Part shown: piece after piece, positions 17,497 to 26,577 of the stretch
How the letters are laid out: each line of letters opens with the position of its first letter
How positions within the stretch are numbered: position 1 is the first letter of the stretch
NCBI RefSeq assembly: GCF_947495315.1
Contig: NZ_CANLYD010000018.1
Location: 62,001-126,000 of the forward strand
Source: an uncultured Aquimarina sp.
GTDB taxonomy: Bacteria > Bacteroidota > Bacteroidia > Flavobacteriales > Flavobacteriaceae
Direction: 5' to 3'
DNA: 64,000 nucleotides
The notes under the pieces: model-generated
Databases searched by the model: none
Seen by the model: only the letters and a program-made list of their open reading frames with translations
What the model was told of the DNA's origin: nothing
Position numbers and translations under genes: made by a program

Positions 17497-19407
17497 ATGA
17501 GTAAAGTAATAGCACATAGTTTATTTTCTGAATTTGACATCAATCTTTTTAAAGGCGGAAAGCATTACAGACTGTATGAAAAATTCGGATCACACATTAC
17601 TTCAGTAGATGGTGTAAAGGGAACATATTTTGCAGTTTGGGCACCATCTGCCAAATCAGTTTCTGTTATTGGAGATTTTAATTTTTGGATAGAAGGAGAA
17701 CATCAATTAAATGTTCGTTGGGATGAATCAGGTATATGGGAAGGCTTTATTCCAGAAGTAGGAAAAGGGAGTACCTATAAATATAAGATTCAATCTCATA
17801 ATAATGATATTAAGACGGAAAAAGCAGATCCTTACGCTCGTAGATGTGAACATCCACCAAAAACAGCTTCTGTAGTTTGGGAAGATTCTTATGACTGGAA
17901 AGATGCTAAATGGATGAAAAAAAGAAAGAAGAACAATGCTATTAACGCTCCTTTTTCTGTATACGAAGTTCATCTTGGGTCCTGGAAAAGAAAAATAGAA
18001 GAGAATAGATCGCTCTCTTATGTCGAATTAGCAGATGAATTAGTGTCTTACGTAAAAGAGATGAACTTTACACATGTAGAATTGATGCCTATAATGGAGT
18101 ATCCATATGATCCTTCATGGGGATATCAGCTTACTGGTTATTTTGCGCCTACTTCGCGTTTTGGTTATCCCGAAGAGTTTAAAATACTAGTTGATAAATT
18201 ACATCAAAATGATATAGGAATCCTATTGGATTGGGTGCCCTCTCATTTTCCAGAAGATGCTCACGGATTAGGCTTTTTTGATGGATCTTGTTTATATGAG
18301 CATCCAGATAAGAGAAAAGGATATCATCCAGACTGGAAAAGTCTGATATTTAATTACGGCCGTAATGAAGTAAAAAGCTTTTTGATCAGTAATGCGATTT
18401 TTTGGTTAGATCAGTATCATGCTGATGGTTTACGAGTTGATGCAGTTGCTTCTATGTTATTTCTGGACTATTCCAGAGAAGAAGGAGAATGGGAGCCAAA
18501 TATATATGGAGGAAGAGAAAACCTGGATGCCATTGATTTTATGAAGGAACTCAATGAAGAAGTCTATAAAAGTTTTCCTGATGTACAGAATATAGCGGAA
18601 GAATCTACTTCATTCCCCATGGTTTCTAAGCCAACTTTTCTCGGTGGTCTTGGCTTTGGTATGAAATGGATGATGGGTTGGATGCATGACACATTAGAGT
18701 ATTTTGCAAAAGAACCTATCTACAGAAAGCATCATCAGAATGACCTAACCTTTAGTATGACGTATGCTTTTACAGAAAACTTTATGCTTCCCTTATCACA
18801 CGATGAAGTAGTGTATGGTAAAAAAAGCATTATTGGTAGAATGCCAGGAGATGAGTGGCAACAGTTTGCTAATCTAAGATTGTTATACAGTTATATGTTT
18901 ACACATCCGGGGACCAATCTATTGTTCATGGGAGCAGAATTTGGACAACGAGAAGAATGGAATTTCCAGAGTAGTTTAGACTGGCACTTATTACAATATG
19001 ATTATCACTCCGGAATCAAAAATCTAATTACGGACCTTAACACATTATATAAAAACTATCCTGCATTATACGAGAAACAGTTTAATGCAGATGGTTTTGA
19101 GTGGATTAGTTATGATGATCACGAGAATTCTGTAGTAGCATATATTCGAAAAGGAAATAAAGAGGAAGATTCTTTGGTTGTTGCTTGTAATTTTACACCA
19201 GTGCCCAGAATCAATTATCGGATTGGATTACCATCTAAAGGGAAATTAGTGCAACTATTTAATAGTGACGACAAAAAGTATGGGGGAACTGGAGATTTCA
19301 TAGATAGTCAAGGTACTATAGAAAAAATGGATTGGCATTATAGAAAGTATGCTACAGAAATCAATATACCTCCATTAGGAGCCGTTGTTTTTAAAATTGA
19401 TAAGTAA
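17497..19407 (+). CDS. glgB: 1,4-alpha-glucan branching enzyme (GH13_9)
   Basis: A 636-residue enzyme that introduces alpha-1,6 branches. Order of domains: N-terminal CBM48 (about 30-120, with V-W-A-P-S-A-K-S-V-S-V-I-G-D-F-N-F-W), GH13 barrel (about 150-510), C-terminal beta domain. The nucleophile is D315 (L-R-V-D-A-V-A-S-M-L) and the acid/base E368 (I-A-E-E-S-T-S-F-P); the spacing of 53 equals that of the E. coli enzyme. L-S-H-D-E-V-V-Y-G-K completes the active site. Short N-terminus, without the extra N1 module of E. coli GlgB. Third gene of the glgE-mak-glgB unit. Confidence 0.95.
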   Translation: MSKVIAHSLFSEFDINLFKGGKHYRLYEKFGSHITSVDGVKGTYFAVWAPSAKSVSVIGDFNFWIEGEHQLNVRWDESGIWEGFIPEVGKGSTYKYKIQSHNNDIKTEKADPYARRCEHPPKTASVVWEDSYDWKDAKWMKKRKKNNAINAPFSVYEVHLGSWKRKIEENRSLSYVELADELVSYVKEMNFTHVELMPIMEYPYDPSWGYQLTGYFAPTSRFGYPEEFKILVDKLHQNDIGILLDWVPSHFPEDAHGLGFFDGSCLYEHPDKRKGYHPDWKSLIFNYGRNEVKSFLISNAIFWLDQYHADGLRVDAVASMLFLDYSREEGEWEPNIYGGRENLDAIDFMKELNEEVYKSFPDVQNIAEESTSFPMVSKPTFLGGLGFGMKWMMGWMHDTLEYFAKEPIYRKHHQNDLTFSMTYAFTENFMLPLSHDEVVYGKKSIIGRMPGDEWQQFANLRLLYSYMFTHPGTNLLFMGAEFGQREEWNFQSSLDWHLLQYDYHSGIKNLITDLNTLYKNYPALYEKQFNADGFEWISYDDHENSVVAYIRKGNKEEDSLVVACNFTPVPRINYRIGLPSKGKLVQLFNSDDKKYGGTGDFIDSQGTIEKMDWHYRKYATEINIPPLGAVVFKIDK

Positions 19408-19499
19408 TAATCTAAAGATAAAAATCAATATGTGTTTGAATAATATTTTGAAACTTTTATCGTAACAGATTAAACAATTGTTAATAGAATTTAGTTTCA

Positions 19500-19509
19500 A
19501 ACGTTTTCG
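19500..19509. promoter_or_regulatory. Possible LacI-type half operator AACGTTTTCG
   Basis: Exact reverse complement of the ten bases at 13769-13778, located 98 bases before the GH31 start. The CGTTTTCG half is intact; the other half is degenerate. Sharing the element with glgE suggests common control, but ten bases are a weak basis. Confidence 0.3.
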
Positions 19510-19606
19510 TTAATTTTTATTAATAAATACTGATTAAAAGAGTTTATTTATTGAGATAGATATTGTTTTTTTACATTACTAAAGAAGTAAAAGAAACCAA
19601 CCAGCT

Positions 19607-22012
19607 ATGATTACTAATACTGAGTTAGAAGTAAAAGGGAATTTGTTTCCCGGAAAAATCATCTCCTTTTCACAGAATGTAGATAAGATCAATTTCACCA
19701 CAGAAAACGGAGTTATTCTTCAAGTCACTATTATAAGAGGAAGTGTTGTTCGTTTTAGATATGCCACCGATAATAATTTTGAGAAAGATTTTTCTTATGC
19801 CATTAGTGAAAAAGGAGTAAGAGGTTATAGTGAATTAGAGGTTAAGGAGCTGGAAGATGCGTATGAAATTACTACCAAAAGAATAAAAATCTTTATTGCC
19901 AAGGCAAATATCCAAATTACTATAAAAGATAAAGAAGGAAACATTATCTGTAAAGATGATTGGGGTTTTCATTGGGAACAAAGCTATGAGTACGGTGGTA
20001 ACATTGTAAAAATGAGCAAATCTGCTCCTCAGGGAGAGTGTTATTACGGCTTAGGAGATAAACCAATGCACCTTAATCTGAAAGGAAAGCGAATTGAGAA
20101 TTGGGCTACGGATCAATATGCATTCGGTAAAGATCAGGATCCGTTATATAAGAGCGTTCCTTTTTATATAGGGATGTATGAAGAAAGAGCCTATGGTATC
20201 TTCTTCGATAATTCCTTTAAAACATACTTCGATTTTTGTAATGAGCGTCGTAATGTTACAAGTTTCTGGGCACATGGAGGAGAAATGAATTACTATTTCT
20301 TTTATGGCCCAAATATGCAAGAAGTAATAACTCGATATACCGACCTTACAGGTAAACCAGAACTACCACCTTTATGGGCATTAGGTTACCATCAATGTAA
20401 ATGGAGTTACTATCCCGAAAGTAAAGTAAAAGAAGTTACGACAAAGTTTAGAGATTTAAAAATACCATGTGATGCTATATATCTGGATATTGACTATATG
20501 GAAGGATTCAGATGTTTTACCTGGAATAAAGAATATTTTCCCGATCCTAAACGTATGGTTCAGGAGTTAGCAGAAGATGGTTATAAAACTATAGTAATTA
20601 TAGATCCGGGAATTAAAATTGATGATGATTATTGGGTCTATCAGGAGGCTATGGAAAATGATTATTTCTGTAAGCGAGCAGATGGACCATATATGAGAGG
20701 AAAAGTGTGGCCAGGAGAATGTTTCTTTCCTGATTTTACAAATCCCGAAGTTAGAGAGTGGTGGGCCGGATTATTTAAAGAACTTATTGATGAAATAGGA
20801 GTCAAAGGAGTTTGGAACGATATGAATGAACCTGCAGTAATGGAAGTTCCAGGAAAAACATTCCCTGATGATGTCCGTCATAATTATGATGGTAATCCTT
20901 GTAGTCACCGAAAAGCACATAATATCTATGGTACTCAGATGGCGAGAGCTACCTATGAAGGAATCAAAAGATTTGGATATCCTAAAAGACCATTTGTAAT
21001 TACTAGATCAGCATATTCTGGAGCACAGCGATATACTTCCTCTTGGACAGGAGATAACGTGGCGACTTGGGAGCATCTTTGGATTGCTAATATCCAGGCG
21101 CAGCGAATGAGTATGAGTGGAATGTCATTTACGGGTAGTGATATCGGTGGATTTGCAGAGCATCCTACCGGAGAATTATACGCTAGATGGATACAGTTAG
21201 GGGTGTTTCATCCTTTCTGTCGTACACATTCGTCTGGAGATCATGGCAATCAGGAACCTTGGACATTTGGTGAGGAAGTTATAGATGTAACCAGAAAATA
21301 TGTAGAATTACGATATCAGTTACTTCCATATTTATATACTATGTTTTGGGAGTATGCAGAAGAAGGGATACCAATGTTAAAGTCATTGGTGTTATATGAT
21401 CAATTAGATCCTCAAACACATTATAGAACAGATGAGTTTGTGTTTGGTAACCAAATATTAGTATGTCCTGTACAGGAACCTAATGCCAAAGGTAGAAGAT
21501 TGTATATTCCTCGAGGGAATTGGTATAATTACTGGACCCGTGAATATGTAAAAGGAGGTATGGAGCAATGGGTAGATGCAGAGTTAGATACAATTCCGCT
21601 ATTCGTGAAAGAAGGGGCAATTATACCTAAATACCCAATCCAGCAATATGTAGGCGAGAAAAAGATTGAAGAGCTTAAATTAGAAGTATACTATAAATTA
21701 GGAAATAAAGAAGTATCCAAAGTATATGAAGACGCTCAAGATGGTTATGATTATACCAAAGGTAGATTTAGTCTAAGAAGTTTTGCTTTTACTGGAAAAG
21801 AGAACGAAATTATCATTCAGCAGCATAAGAACGGTACCTATATCACTGAGTACGAAACTATGAAGATTGAATTTATCGGATTACCTTTTGATATTGATGA
21901 AATTGAAATCGATAATGTGGTTGTACCTTTAAAAGATTTAAAATTTAATAAAAAGGAGAATACTGTAATCGTTCCGAAAAACTTTGCTGAATTGCATATT
22001 GTAGCTAAATAA
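19607..22012 (+). CDS. Alpha-glucosidase-type glycoside hydrolase, family GH31
   Basis: An 801-residue enzyme without a signal peptide, so probably cytoplasmic. Order: N-terminal beta-sandwich (about 20-230), TIM barrel (about 240-600) and C-terminal beta domains. The GH31 nucleophile is D405 in W-N-D-M-N-E-P-A, the acid is D483 in S-W-T-G-D-N-V-A-T-W, and G-S-D-I-G-G-F follows. The W-N-D-M-N-E-P-A form is that of alpha-glucosidases rather than xylosidases. With the upstream glucan genes it probably trims maltose or malto-oligosaccharides to glucose. Starts 199 bases after glgB with its own upstream region, which carries a possible LacI half site. Confidence 0.9.
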   Translation: MITNTELEVKGNLFPGKIISFSQNVDKINFTTENGVILQVTIIRGSVVRFRYATDNNFEKDFSYAISEKGVRGYSELEVKELEDAYEITTKRIKIFIAKANIQITIKDKEGNIICKDDWGFHWEQSYEYGGNIVKMSKSAPQGECYYGLGDKPMHLNLKGKRIENWATDQYAFGKDQDPLYKSVPFYIGMYEERAYGIFFDNSFKTYFDFCNERRNVTSFWAHGGEMNYYFFYGPNMQEVITRYTDLTGKPELPPLWALGYHQCKWSYYPESKVKEVTTKFRDLKIPCDAIYLDIDYMEGFRCFTWNKEYFPDPKRMVQELAEDGYKTIVIIDPGIKIDDDYWVYQEAMENDYFCKRADGPYMRGKVWPGECFFPDFTNPEVREWWAGLFKELIDEIGVKGVWNDMNEPAVMEVPGKTFPDDVRHNYDGNPCSHRKAHNIYGTQMARATYEGIKRFGYPKRPFVITRSAYSGAQRYTSSWTGDNVATWEHLWIANIQAQRMSMSGMSFTGSDIGGFAEHPTGELYARWIQLGVFHPFCRTHSSGDHGNQEPWTFGEEVIDVTRKYVELRYQLLPYLYTMFWEYAEEGIPMLKSLVLYDQLDPQTHYRTDEFVFGNQILVCPVQEPNAKGRRLYIPRGNWYNYWTREYVKGGMEQWVDAELDTIPLFVKEGAIIPKYPIQQYVGEKKIEELKLEVYYKLGNKEVSKVYEDAQDGYDYTKGRFSLRSFAFTGKENEIIIQQHKNGTYITEYETMKIEFIGLPFDIDEIEIDNVVVPLKDLKFNKKENTVIVPKNFAELHIVAK

Positions 22013-22138
22013 AAACAACTTATCGATAATTATTGCCTTATATAGATCTTACTGTATAAATTGATGATCTTTTATTTAAAAGGATGTATTGAATTTTGTA
22101 ATTTTAACATACGAAATTCACATCTATCCATAAATATC

Positions 22139-22960
22139 ATGAAAAAGAAAAAAATAATAGTTACTTTAGGATCGATTTTACTTTTCTTATCCTGCGCAAC
22201 CAACCCTTTTACGGGTAAACAAACATTGGCTTTAGTACCGAATTCTCAAATTTTACCAGCGGCTTTTGCTCAATATGATCAAGTACTAAAAGAGAGCAAA
22301 GTGCTTAAAGGTACATCGGATGCCGAAATGGTTAAACGTGTTGGTCAAAAGATTGCAAAAGCAGCAGAAAGATGGTTGAATGCAAATGGTCATCAAGGTT
22401 ATTTAAATGATTATAAATGGGAGTATAATCTAATAGATGATAAAGCAGTAAATGCTTGGGCGATGCCTGGAGGGAAAATAGCTTTTTACACAGGTATCTT
22501 ACCAATTGCCAAAACTGAAACAGGAGTTGCTGCTATTATGGGGCATGAAGTAGTGCATGCAATTGCTAATCATGGACAGCAACGTATGAGTGCTGGGCAA
22601 ATCCAGCAAGTTGCAGGTGTTGCTACGGCAGTTGCTGTTAGTGGTCAAAATGAACAAACACAGCAAATAGTCGGACAAGCTTTTGGTTTAGGAAGCCAAT
22701 TTGGAGTTATGTTACCATTTAGCAGAAGTCATGAAACTGAAGCCGATAAAATTGGATTGACGTTAATGGCTATCGCCGGATACAATCCAGACGAGGCAGC
22801 AGAGCTTTGGAAACGTATGAAAGCTAACAGTGGAGGACAAGCACCACCAGAGTTTATGAGTACGCATCCATCAAACGATACACGTATCGCCAATCTTAAG
22901 GCTTGGGCGCCCGCTGCTAAAGCAGAAGCAAGGAAATTTGGAGTGACTAGCTTTAAATAA
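22139..22960 (+). CDS. M48 family metallopeptidase, lipoprotein (BepA/LoiP-like)
   Basis: A 273-residue periplasmic protease. It starts M-K-K-K-K followed by a hydrophobic run and a lipobox L-F-L-S-C, then N-P-F-T-G-K-Q. The zinc site is H136-E-V-V-H140, and the third ligand lies in S-H-E-T-E-A-D-K-I-G-L. The C-terminal F-M-S-T-H-P-S-N-D-T-R-I-A-N-L is typical of this branch of M48, which degrades misfolded outer-membrane proteins. The ATG at 22139 is chosen because it gives the signal peptide; the frame is open back to 22061. A strong terminator follows. Confidence 0.9.
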   Translation: MKKKKIIVTLGSILLFLSCATNPFTGKQTLALVPNSQILPAAFAQYDQVLKESKVLKGTSDAEMVKRVGQKIAKAAERWLNANGHQGYLNDYKWEYNLIDDKAVNAWAMPGGKIAFYTGILPIAKTETGVAAIMGHEVVHAIANHGQQRMSAGQIQQVAGVATAVAVSGQNEQTQQIVGQAFGLGSQFGVMLPFSRSHETEADKIGLTLMAIAGYNPDEAAELWKRMKANSGGQAPPEFMSTHPSNDTRIANLKAWAPAAKAEARKFGVTSFK

Positions 22961-23001
22961 TTGTAAATTTTCAAAACTTAAAAAGATTATACCTATTTTA
23001 G

Positions 23002-23037
23002 AAGCTGTTCTGGAACAATCCAGAACAGCTTTTTTTA
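23002..23037 (+). terminator. Strong intrinsic terminator after the M48 protease gene
   Basis: AAGCTGTTCTGG (23002-23013), a six-base loop, and CCAGAACAGCTT (23020-23031) form a perfect 12-bp stem followed by a T tract. It lies 11 bases before the next start codon. Confidence 0.85.
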
Positions 23038-23047
23038 ATTCTAGAAT

Positions 23048-24370
23048 ATGCGAGAAACATTACCTAAAGGGAATAGAAAATTGTTAAATGCCTGGGCTTT
23101 TTATGATTGGGCAAATTCTGTATATAGTTTAACCATTGCATCCGCAATATTCCCTATTTTTTGGGGTGCTTTAACGATTGTAAGAGATACTGATGATAAA
23201 ATTATTAGTGATACCGTTAATTTTCTCGGTATTAATTTTAATAATGATTCTCTAATAAGCTATGTAACAGCATTGGCTTTTTTAGTCGTATCCATTCTTA
23301 GTCCCTTGTTATCAGGAATCGCAGATTATATAGGTAATAAAAAGAGTTTCTTAAAATTTTTCTGTTATCTCGGAGCATTGTCTTGTATTGGTTTATACTG
23401 GTTTAATATGGAACATCTTTGGTTTGGACTATTATGCTATTTTTTAGCATTAATTGGTTTCTGGGCAAGTTTGGTGTTTTATAATTCTTATCTGCCGGAT
23501 ATCGCGTTTCCAGAACAACAAGATGCTATTAGTGCAAAGGGGTATTCTCTAGGATATGTTGGTAGTGTTATTCTTTTGATAGTAAATCTAGTAATGATAT
23601 TCTTTTATGACACCTTTGGTTTTGAGAATGAAGGAGTTCCAACTAGATTATCTTTTGTAATGGTAGGAGTATGGTGGATAGGATTTAGTCAATACACATA
23701 CTACTATTTACCAAAAGGAAATAAAAAGGATAAGCTTACCAAAGATGTTGTTTTTAATGGTTTTAAGGAGCTAAAAAGTATATGGAATGCTATGCAGCAT
23801 GACCTTAGACTTCGTAGATATCTTTCAGCATTTTTTGTGTATAGTATGGCAGTACAGACTATTATGCTAATTGCCACGTATTTCGGAATTGAAGAATTAG
23901 ATTGGGGAGATCAGGATGCGACTACGGGATTAATTATTAGTATTTTATTGATTCAGTTGGTAGCTGTTTTGGGAGCCTTTCTTACTTCAATAGCTTCTGC
24001 AAAATTTGGAAACATAAAGGTTTTGATTTTTATTAACTTTATTTGGATAGGAATATGTGTATTTGCATATACAATAACGGTTCCGGGCCAATTTTATATA
24101 ACTGCTGCAATTGTAGGTTTAGTAATGGGTGGAATTCAATCCTTGTCCAGATCAACGTATTCGAAGTTTTTACCAGAAAATGCAGTAGATACTGCTTCCT
24201 ATTTTAGTTTTTATGATGTTGCTGAGAAAATAGGAATTGTTATTGGTATGTTTTCATATGGTTTAGTTGCTCAGCTTACGGGAAGTATTAGATATTCCAT
24301 ACTTTTCTTAATCTTATTTTTTGTGATTGGACTTCTATTACTTTTCAGAGTGCCAAAAGAACAAGAATAA
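23048..24370 (+). CDS. MFS transporter, UMF1 (Atg22-like) family
   Basis: A 440-residue inner-membrane protein with about 12 transmembrane helices. The N-terminus L-N-A-W-A-F-Y-D-W-A-N-S-V-Y-S-L is the family signature, and S-G-I-A-D-Y-I-G-N-K-K in loop 2-3 is the MFS A-like motif. UMF1 members are related to the fungal vacuolar amino-acid exporter Atg22; bacterial substrates are unknown. Begins just past the terminator of the preceding gene, so it probably has its own promoter within or before that terminator. Ends with a large hairpin at 24396-24435. Confidence 0.8.
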   Translation: MRETLPKGNRKLLNAWAFYDWANSVYSLTIASAIFPIFWGALTIVRDTDDKIISDTVNFLGINFNNDSLISYVTALAFLVVSILSPLLSGIADYIGNKKSFLKFFCYLGALSCIGLYWFNMEHLWFGLLCYFLALIGFWASLVFYNSYLPDIAFPEQQDAISAKGYSLGYVGSVILLIVNLVMIFFYDTFGFENEGVPTRLSFVMVGVWWIGFSQYTYYYLPKGNKKDKLTKDVVFNGFKELKSIWNAMQHDLRLRRYLSAFFVYSMAVQTIMLIATYFGIEELDWGDQDATTGLIISILLIQLVAVLGAFLTSIASAKFGNIKVLIFINFIWIGICVFAYTITVPGQFYITAAIVGLVMGGIQSLSRSTYSKFLPENAVDTASYFSFYDVAEKIGIVIGMFSYGLVAQLTGSIRYSILFLILFFVIGLLLLFRVPKEQE

Positions 24371-24395
24371 CTTCTATAAAATTTCATGATGATAC

Positions 24396-24435
24396 TAACT
24401 TCATACTGTTAAATTCTGTTAACAGTATGAAGTTA
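24396..24435. terminator. 17-bp perfect hairpin after the UMF1 transporter gene
   Basis: TAACTTCATACTGTTAA (24396-24412), a six-base loop (ATTCTG), and its exact reverse complement at 24419-24435. No T tract follows, so it may act as an RNA 3'-end stabiliser or as a dyad operator rather than a classical terminator. The rest of the 305-base gap up to 24676 shows only the promoter-like segment shared with 26005-26022. Confidence 0.6.
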
Positions 24436-24675
24436 ATATATGATAATATCCTTTATTTCGTTATTGAAGTTGTATATCTTACATATATAACCATTAAACC
24501 CAAAATCTAACAATGATAGTATACAATCTCCGGATGATATTTATCTAAAATCTTTGCATTTTATCTAATTTATCGAAATATTTTCAATGTATTTTTAACA
24601 CAGAATGTTCAACTATGATGATATTTGAATATTGATTTTTCAACCAATTTTACACATATAAATATAAAATCAACC

Positions 24676-25152
24676 ATGAAAAAACTGATCTTATTACTTG
24701 CAGTTATTCTGCTAGCTTCGTGTTCTGCCAGTCAGAAAACTATTATCGCCGCAAAAAAAACACTAAAAGGAGAGTGGTCGCTGGATAAGATATCCTATGA
24801 CCGTTCAGGAATTTTTGAAGTTACTTTGTATAATGATGCTTCTGCAGAATGTCTTACCGGGGGTGTATGGAAATTTATTCCTAATAATAATACTGGTAAG
24901 TATACTGTAAATGATAGTCAATGTACTTCTACAGGAGCTAGAAATTTTAGATTCACGATTCCTGAACCATCAGAGAATGGGGATTATAGCTTTCTTTTTA
25001 AACCCACAGACGAGAAGAAAAGAAGTACCAATAACAACAAAGGGTATCGAATGACTCTAAAACATCTGGATGATACAACAATGACCTGGACCCAAACCGT
25101 AAGTCTAGAAGGAAAACCGTTTGTAATCACAATGAATTTTAATAAACTATAA
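24676..25152 (+). CDS. Small lipocalin-like lipoprotein, copy 1 of duplicated pair
   Basis: A 158-residue lipoprotein: M-K-K-L-I followed by a hydrophobic run and lipobox L-A-S-C16. The mature part has L-K-G-E-W-S-L-D-K-I near residue 35, a W-K-F-I-P-N-N-N-T-G-K-Y strand, two cysteines (C55, C77 region) and a closing W-T-Q...F-V-I-T-M-N-F, the pattern of Bacteroidota lipocalin-like proteins. The same features recur in the product of 26056. The ATG at 24676 gives the signal peptide; upstream frame to 24625 is not needed. It is followed 19 bases later by an OmpA lipoprotein gene, so they form an operon. Confidence 0.75.
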   Translation: MKKLILLLAVILLASCSASQKTIIAAKKTLKGEWSLDKISYDRSGIFEVTLYNDASAECLTGGVWKFIPNNNTGKYTVNDSQCTSTGARNFRFTIPEPSENGDYSFLFKPTDEKKRSTNNNKGYRMTLKHLDDTTMTWTQTVSLEGKPFVITMNFNKL

Positions 25153-25171
25153 TAACTCAAATCTTTACACG

Positions 25172-25867
25172 ATGATCAAATCAAATTTTAATAAAATAGC
25201 TATAGTACTTACAGCATTAGTCGTTCTAAGCAGCTGTGATGCAGTGCAGAATGCAAATAACACGCAAAAGGGAGCTGTGATCGGCACAACAGCTGGAGCC
25301 GTTCTTGGTGGCGTGCTTGGAAATAATATCGGAAACAAGGAAAATTCAGTATTAGGAGCTGTCATTGGTGGTGTCGTAGGTGGTGTTGCTGGTGGTGTTA
25401 TCGGTAAGCAAATGGATAAACAAGCTCAGAAGATAGAAGAAGAGATTCCTGGCGCAGAAGTAACAAGGATAGGAGAAGGGATTGACATTGTATTTGATGA
25501 AAGTAGCGGAGTCTATTTTGATACTAATAAATCTAATATCAATACTAAATCTAGAGAGAATCTAAATAAATTAGTTGGTATTTTTAAGGAGTACCCTGAT
25601 ACTAATATTATTGTAGAAGGACATACTGATAGTTCTGGTGATGATGCTTATAATATGGAGTTATCTAAGAAACGAGCAAATTCTGTAACCAGTTTTCTGA
25701 TTTCTCAAGGTATTGATAAAAATAGATTAACAACCTATTTCCACGGAGAAACTTTACCTAAATATGATAATTCTACTGCAGAAGGTAGAGCAAAAAATAG
25801 AAGAGTAGAGTTTGGAGTATTAGCAAATGATAAAATGATAGATGATGCTAAGAAAAAAGTAGACTAA
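25172..25867 (+). CDS. OmpA-family lipoprotein with glycine zipper, copy 1 of duplicated pair
   Basis: A 231-residue outer-membrane lipoprotein (lipobox L-S-S-C22). Residues about 33-78 are a glycine zipper (repeated G-x-x-x-G, for example V-I-G-G-V-V-G-G-V-A-G-G), expected to insert in the membrane. Residues about 105-215 are an OmpA C-terminal domain with I-I-V-E-G-H-T-D-S-S-G and N-R-R-V-E-F, which binds peptidoglycan. The combination anchors the outer membrane to the wall. A paralogue lies at 26578. A strong terminator follows. Confidence 0.88.
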   Translation: MIKSNFNKIAIVLTALVVLSSCDAVQNANNTQKGAVIGTTAGAVLGGVLGNNIGNKENSVLGAVIGGVVGGVAGGVIGKQMDKQAQKIEEEIPGAEVTRIGEGIDIVFDESSGVYFDTNKSNINTKSRENLNKLVGIFKEYPDTNIIVEGHTDSSGDDAYNMELSKKRANSVTSFLISQGIDKNRLTTYFHGETLPKYDNSTAEGRAKNRRVEFGVLANDKMIDDAKKKVD

Positions 25868-25890
25868 ATTATAACACAAAAAATAGCTGC

Positions 25891-25931
25891 AAAATCCCCA
25901 ACAGATCACTATTCTGTTGGGGATTTTTTGT
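25891..25931 (+). terminator. Strong intrinsic terminator after the first OmpA gene
   Basis: AAAATCCCCAACAGA (25891-25905) and its exact reverse complement (25913-25927) with a seven-base loop, ending in a T tract. Confidence 0.85.
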
Positions 25932-26055
25932 TTTCCTATCAAACCATTACCCTGAAAACAGGGATGTTGTTTTCACTATTTATGATGTAGTTTAAGGAGT
26001 GTAATATGAAGATATTTGTAATGTAAAATTATAATAATCTCTTTAAACCAAAGCC

Positions 26056-26538
26056 TTGAGAACAATTTGTATAACATTAATATGCACTCTTTTATTGAGT
26101 TGTGGTGCATCAAATAAACTAACCAGAGCAGCAAAAAACTCGATTAATGGAGTTTGGGTCTTAAAAGAGGTGGACTATGATACGGATAGCAAAGGAACCT
26201 ACGCCATTACTGTTCTAAACAATATTTCATTACAGTGTATAGAAAATACTAATTGGGAGTTTATTGCGAATAATAACACCGGCAGCTATGCCTTATCTGG
26301 TACATCTTGTTCAAATACTAGTGTTCAAAATTTTATCTGGTCAATTCCAAAAGAAATGTATGGGTTTAATCATAGTATTATGTTAAAGCCTGTGAATAAT
26401 AAAATGAAAAGTAGCAATAACAATAAAGGCTATCGAATGCAATTGTATCAACTAGAAGAAACTATGATGATCTGGAGTTATGATATGATAGTAGATGGAG
26501 AAAAATTTACAATAAAACTAAACTTTGATAAACAATAA
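26056..26538 (+). CDS. Small lipocalin-like lipoprotein, copy 2 of duplicated pair
   Basis: A 160-residue lipoprotein paralogous to the product of 24676: same L-x-x-x-K-x-x-x-x-x-x-W start of the mature part, N-N-N-T-G-x-Y, S-N-N-N-K-G-Y-R-M and a final F-x-I-x-x-N-F-x-K. Start is TTG at 26056; it gives the lipoprotein signal M-R-T-I-C-I-T-L-I-C-T-L-L-L-S-C and no in-frame ATG is available. The segment TATGAAGATATTTG upstream (26005) resembles TATGATGATATTTG before copy 1, showing that the promoter region was duplicated too. Divergence between copies is high, so the duplication is old. Confidence 0.72.
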   Translation: MRTICITLICTLLLSCGASNKLTRAAKNSINGVWVLKEVDYDTDSKGTYAITVLNNISLQCIENTNWEFIANNNTGSYALSGTSCSNTSVQNFIWSIPKEMYGFNHSIMLKPVNNKMKSSNNNKGYRMQLYQLEETMMIWSYDMIVDGEKFTIKLNFDKQ

Positions 26539-26577
26539 AACTCATTAATATTTTTAACCAATAAACATATAATACAC

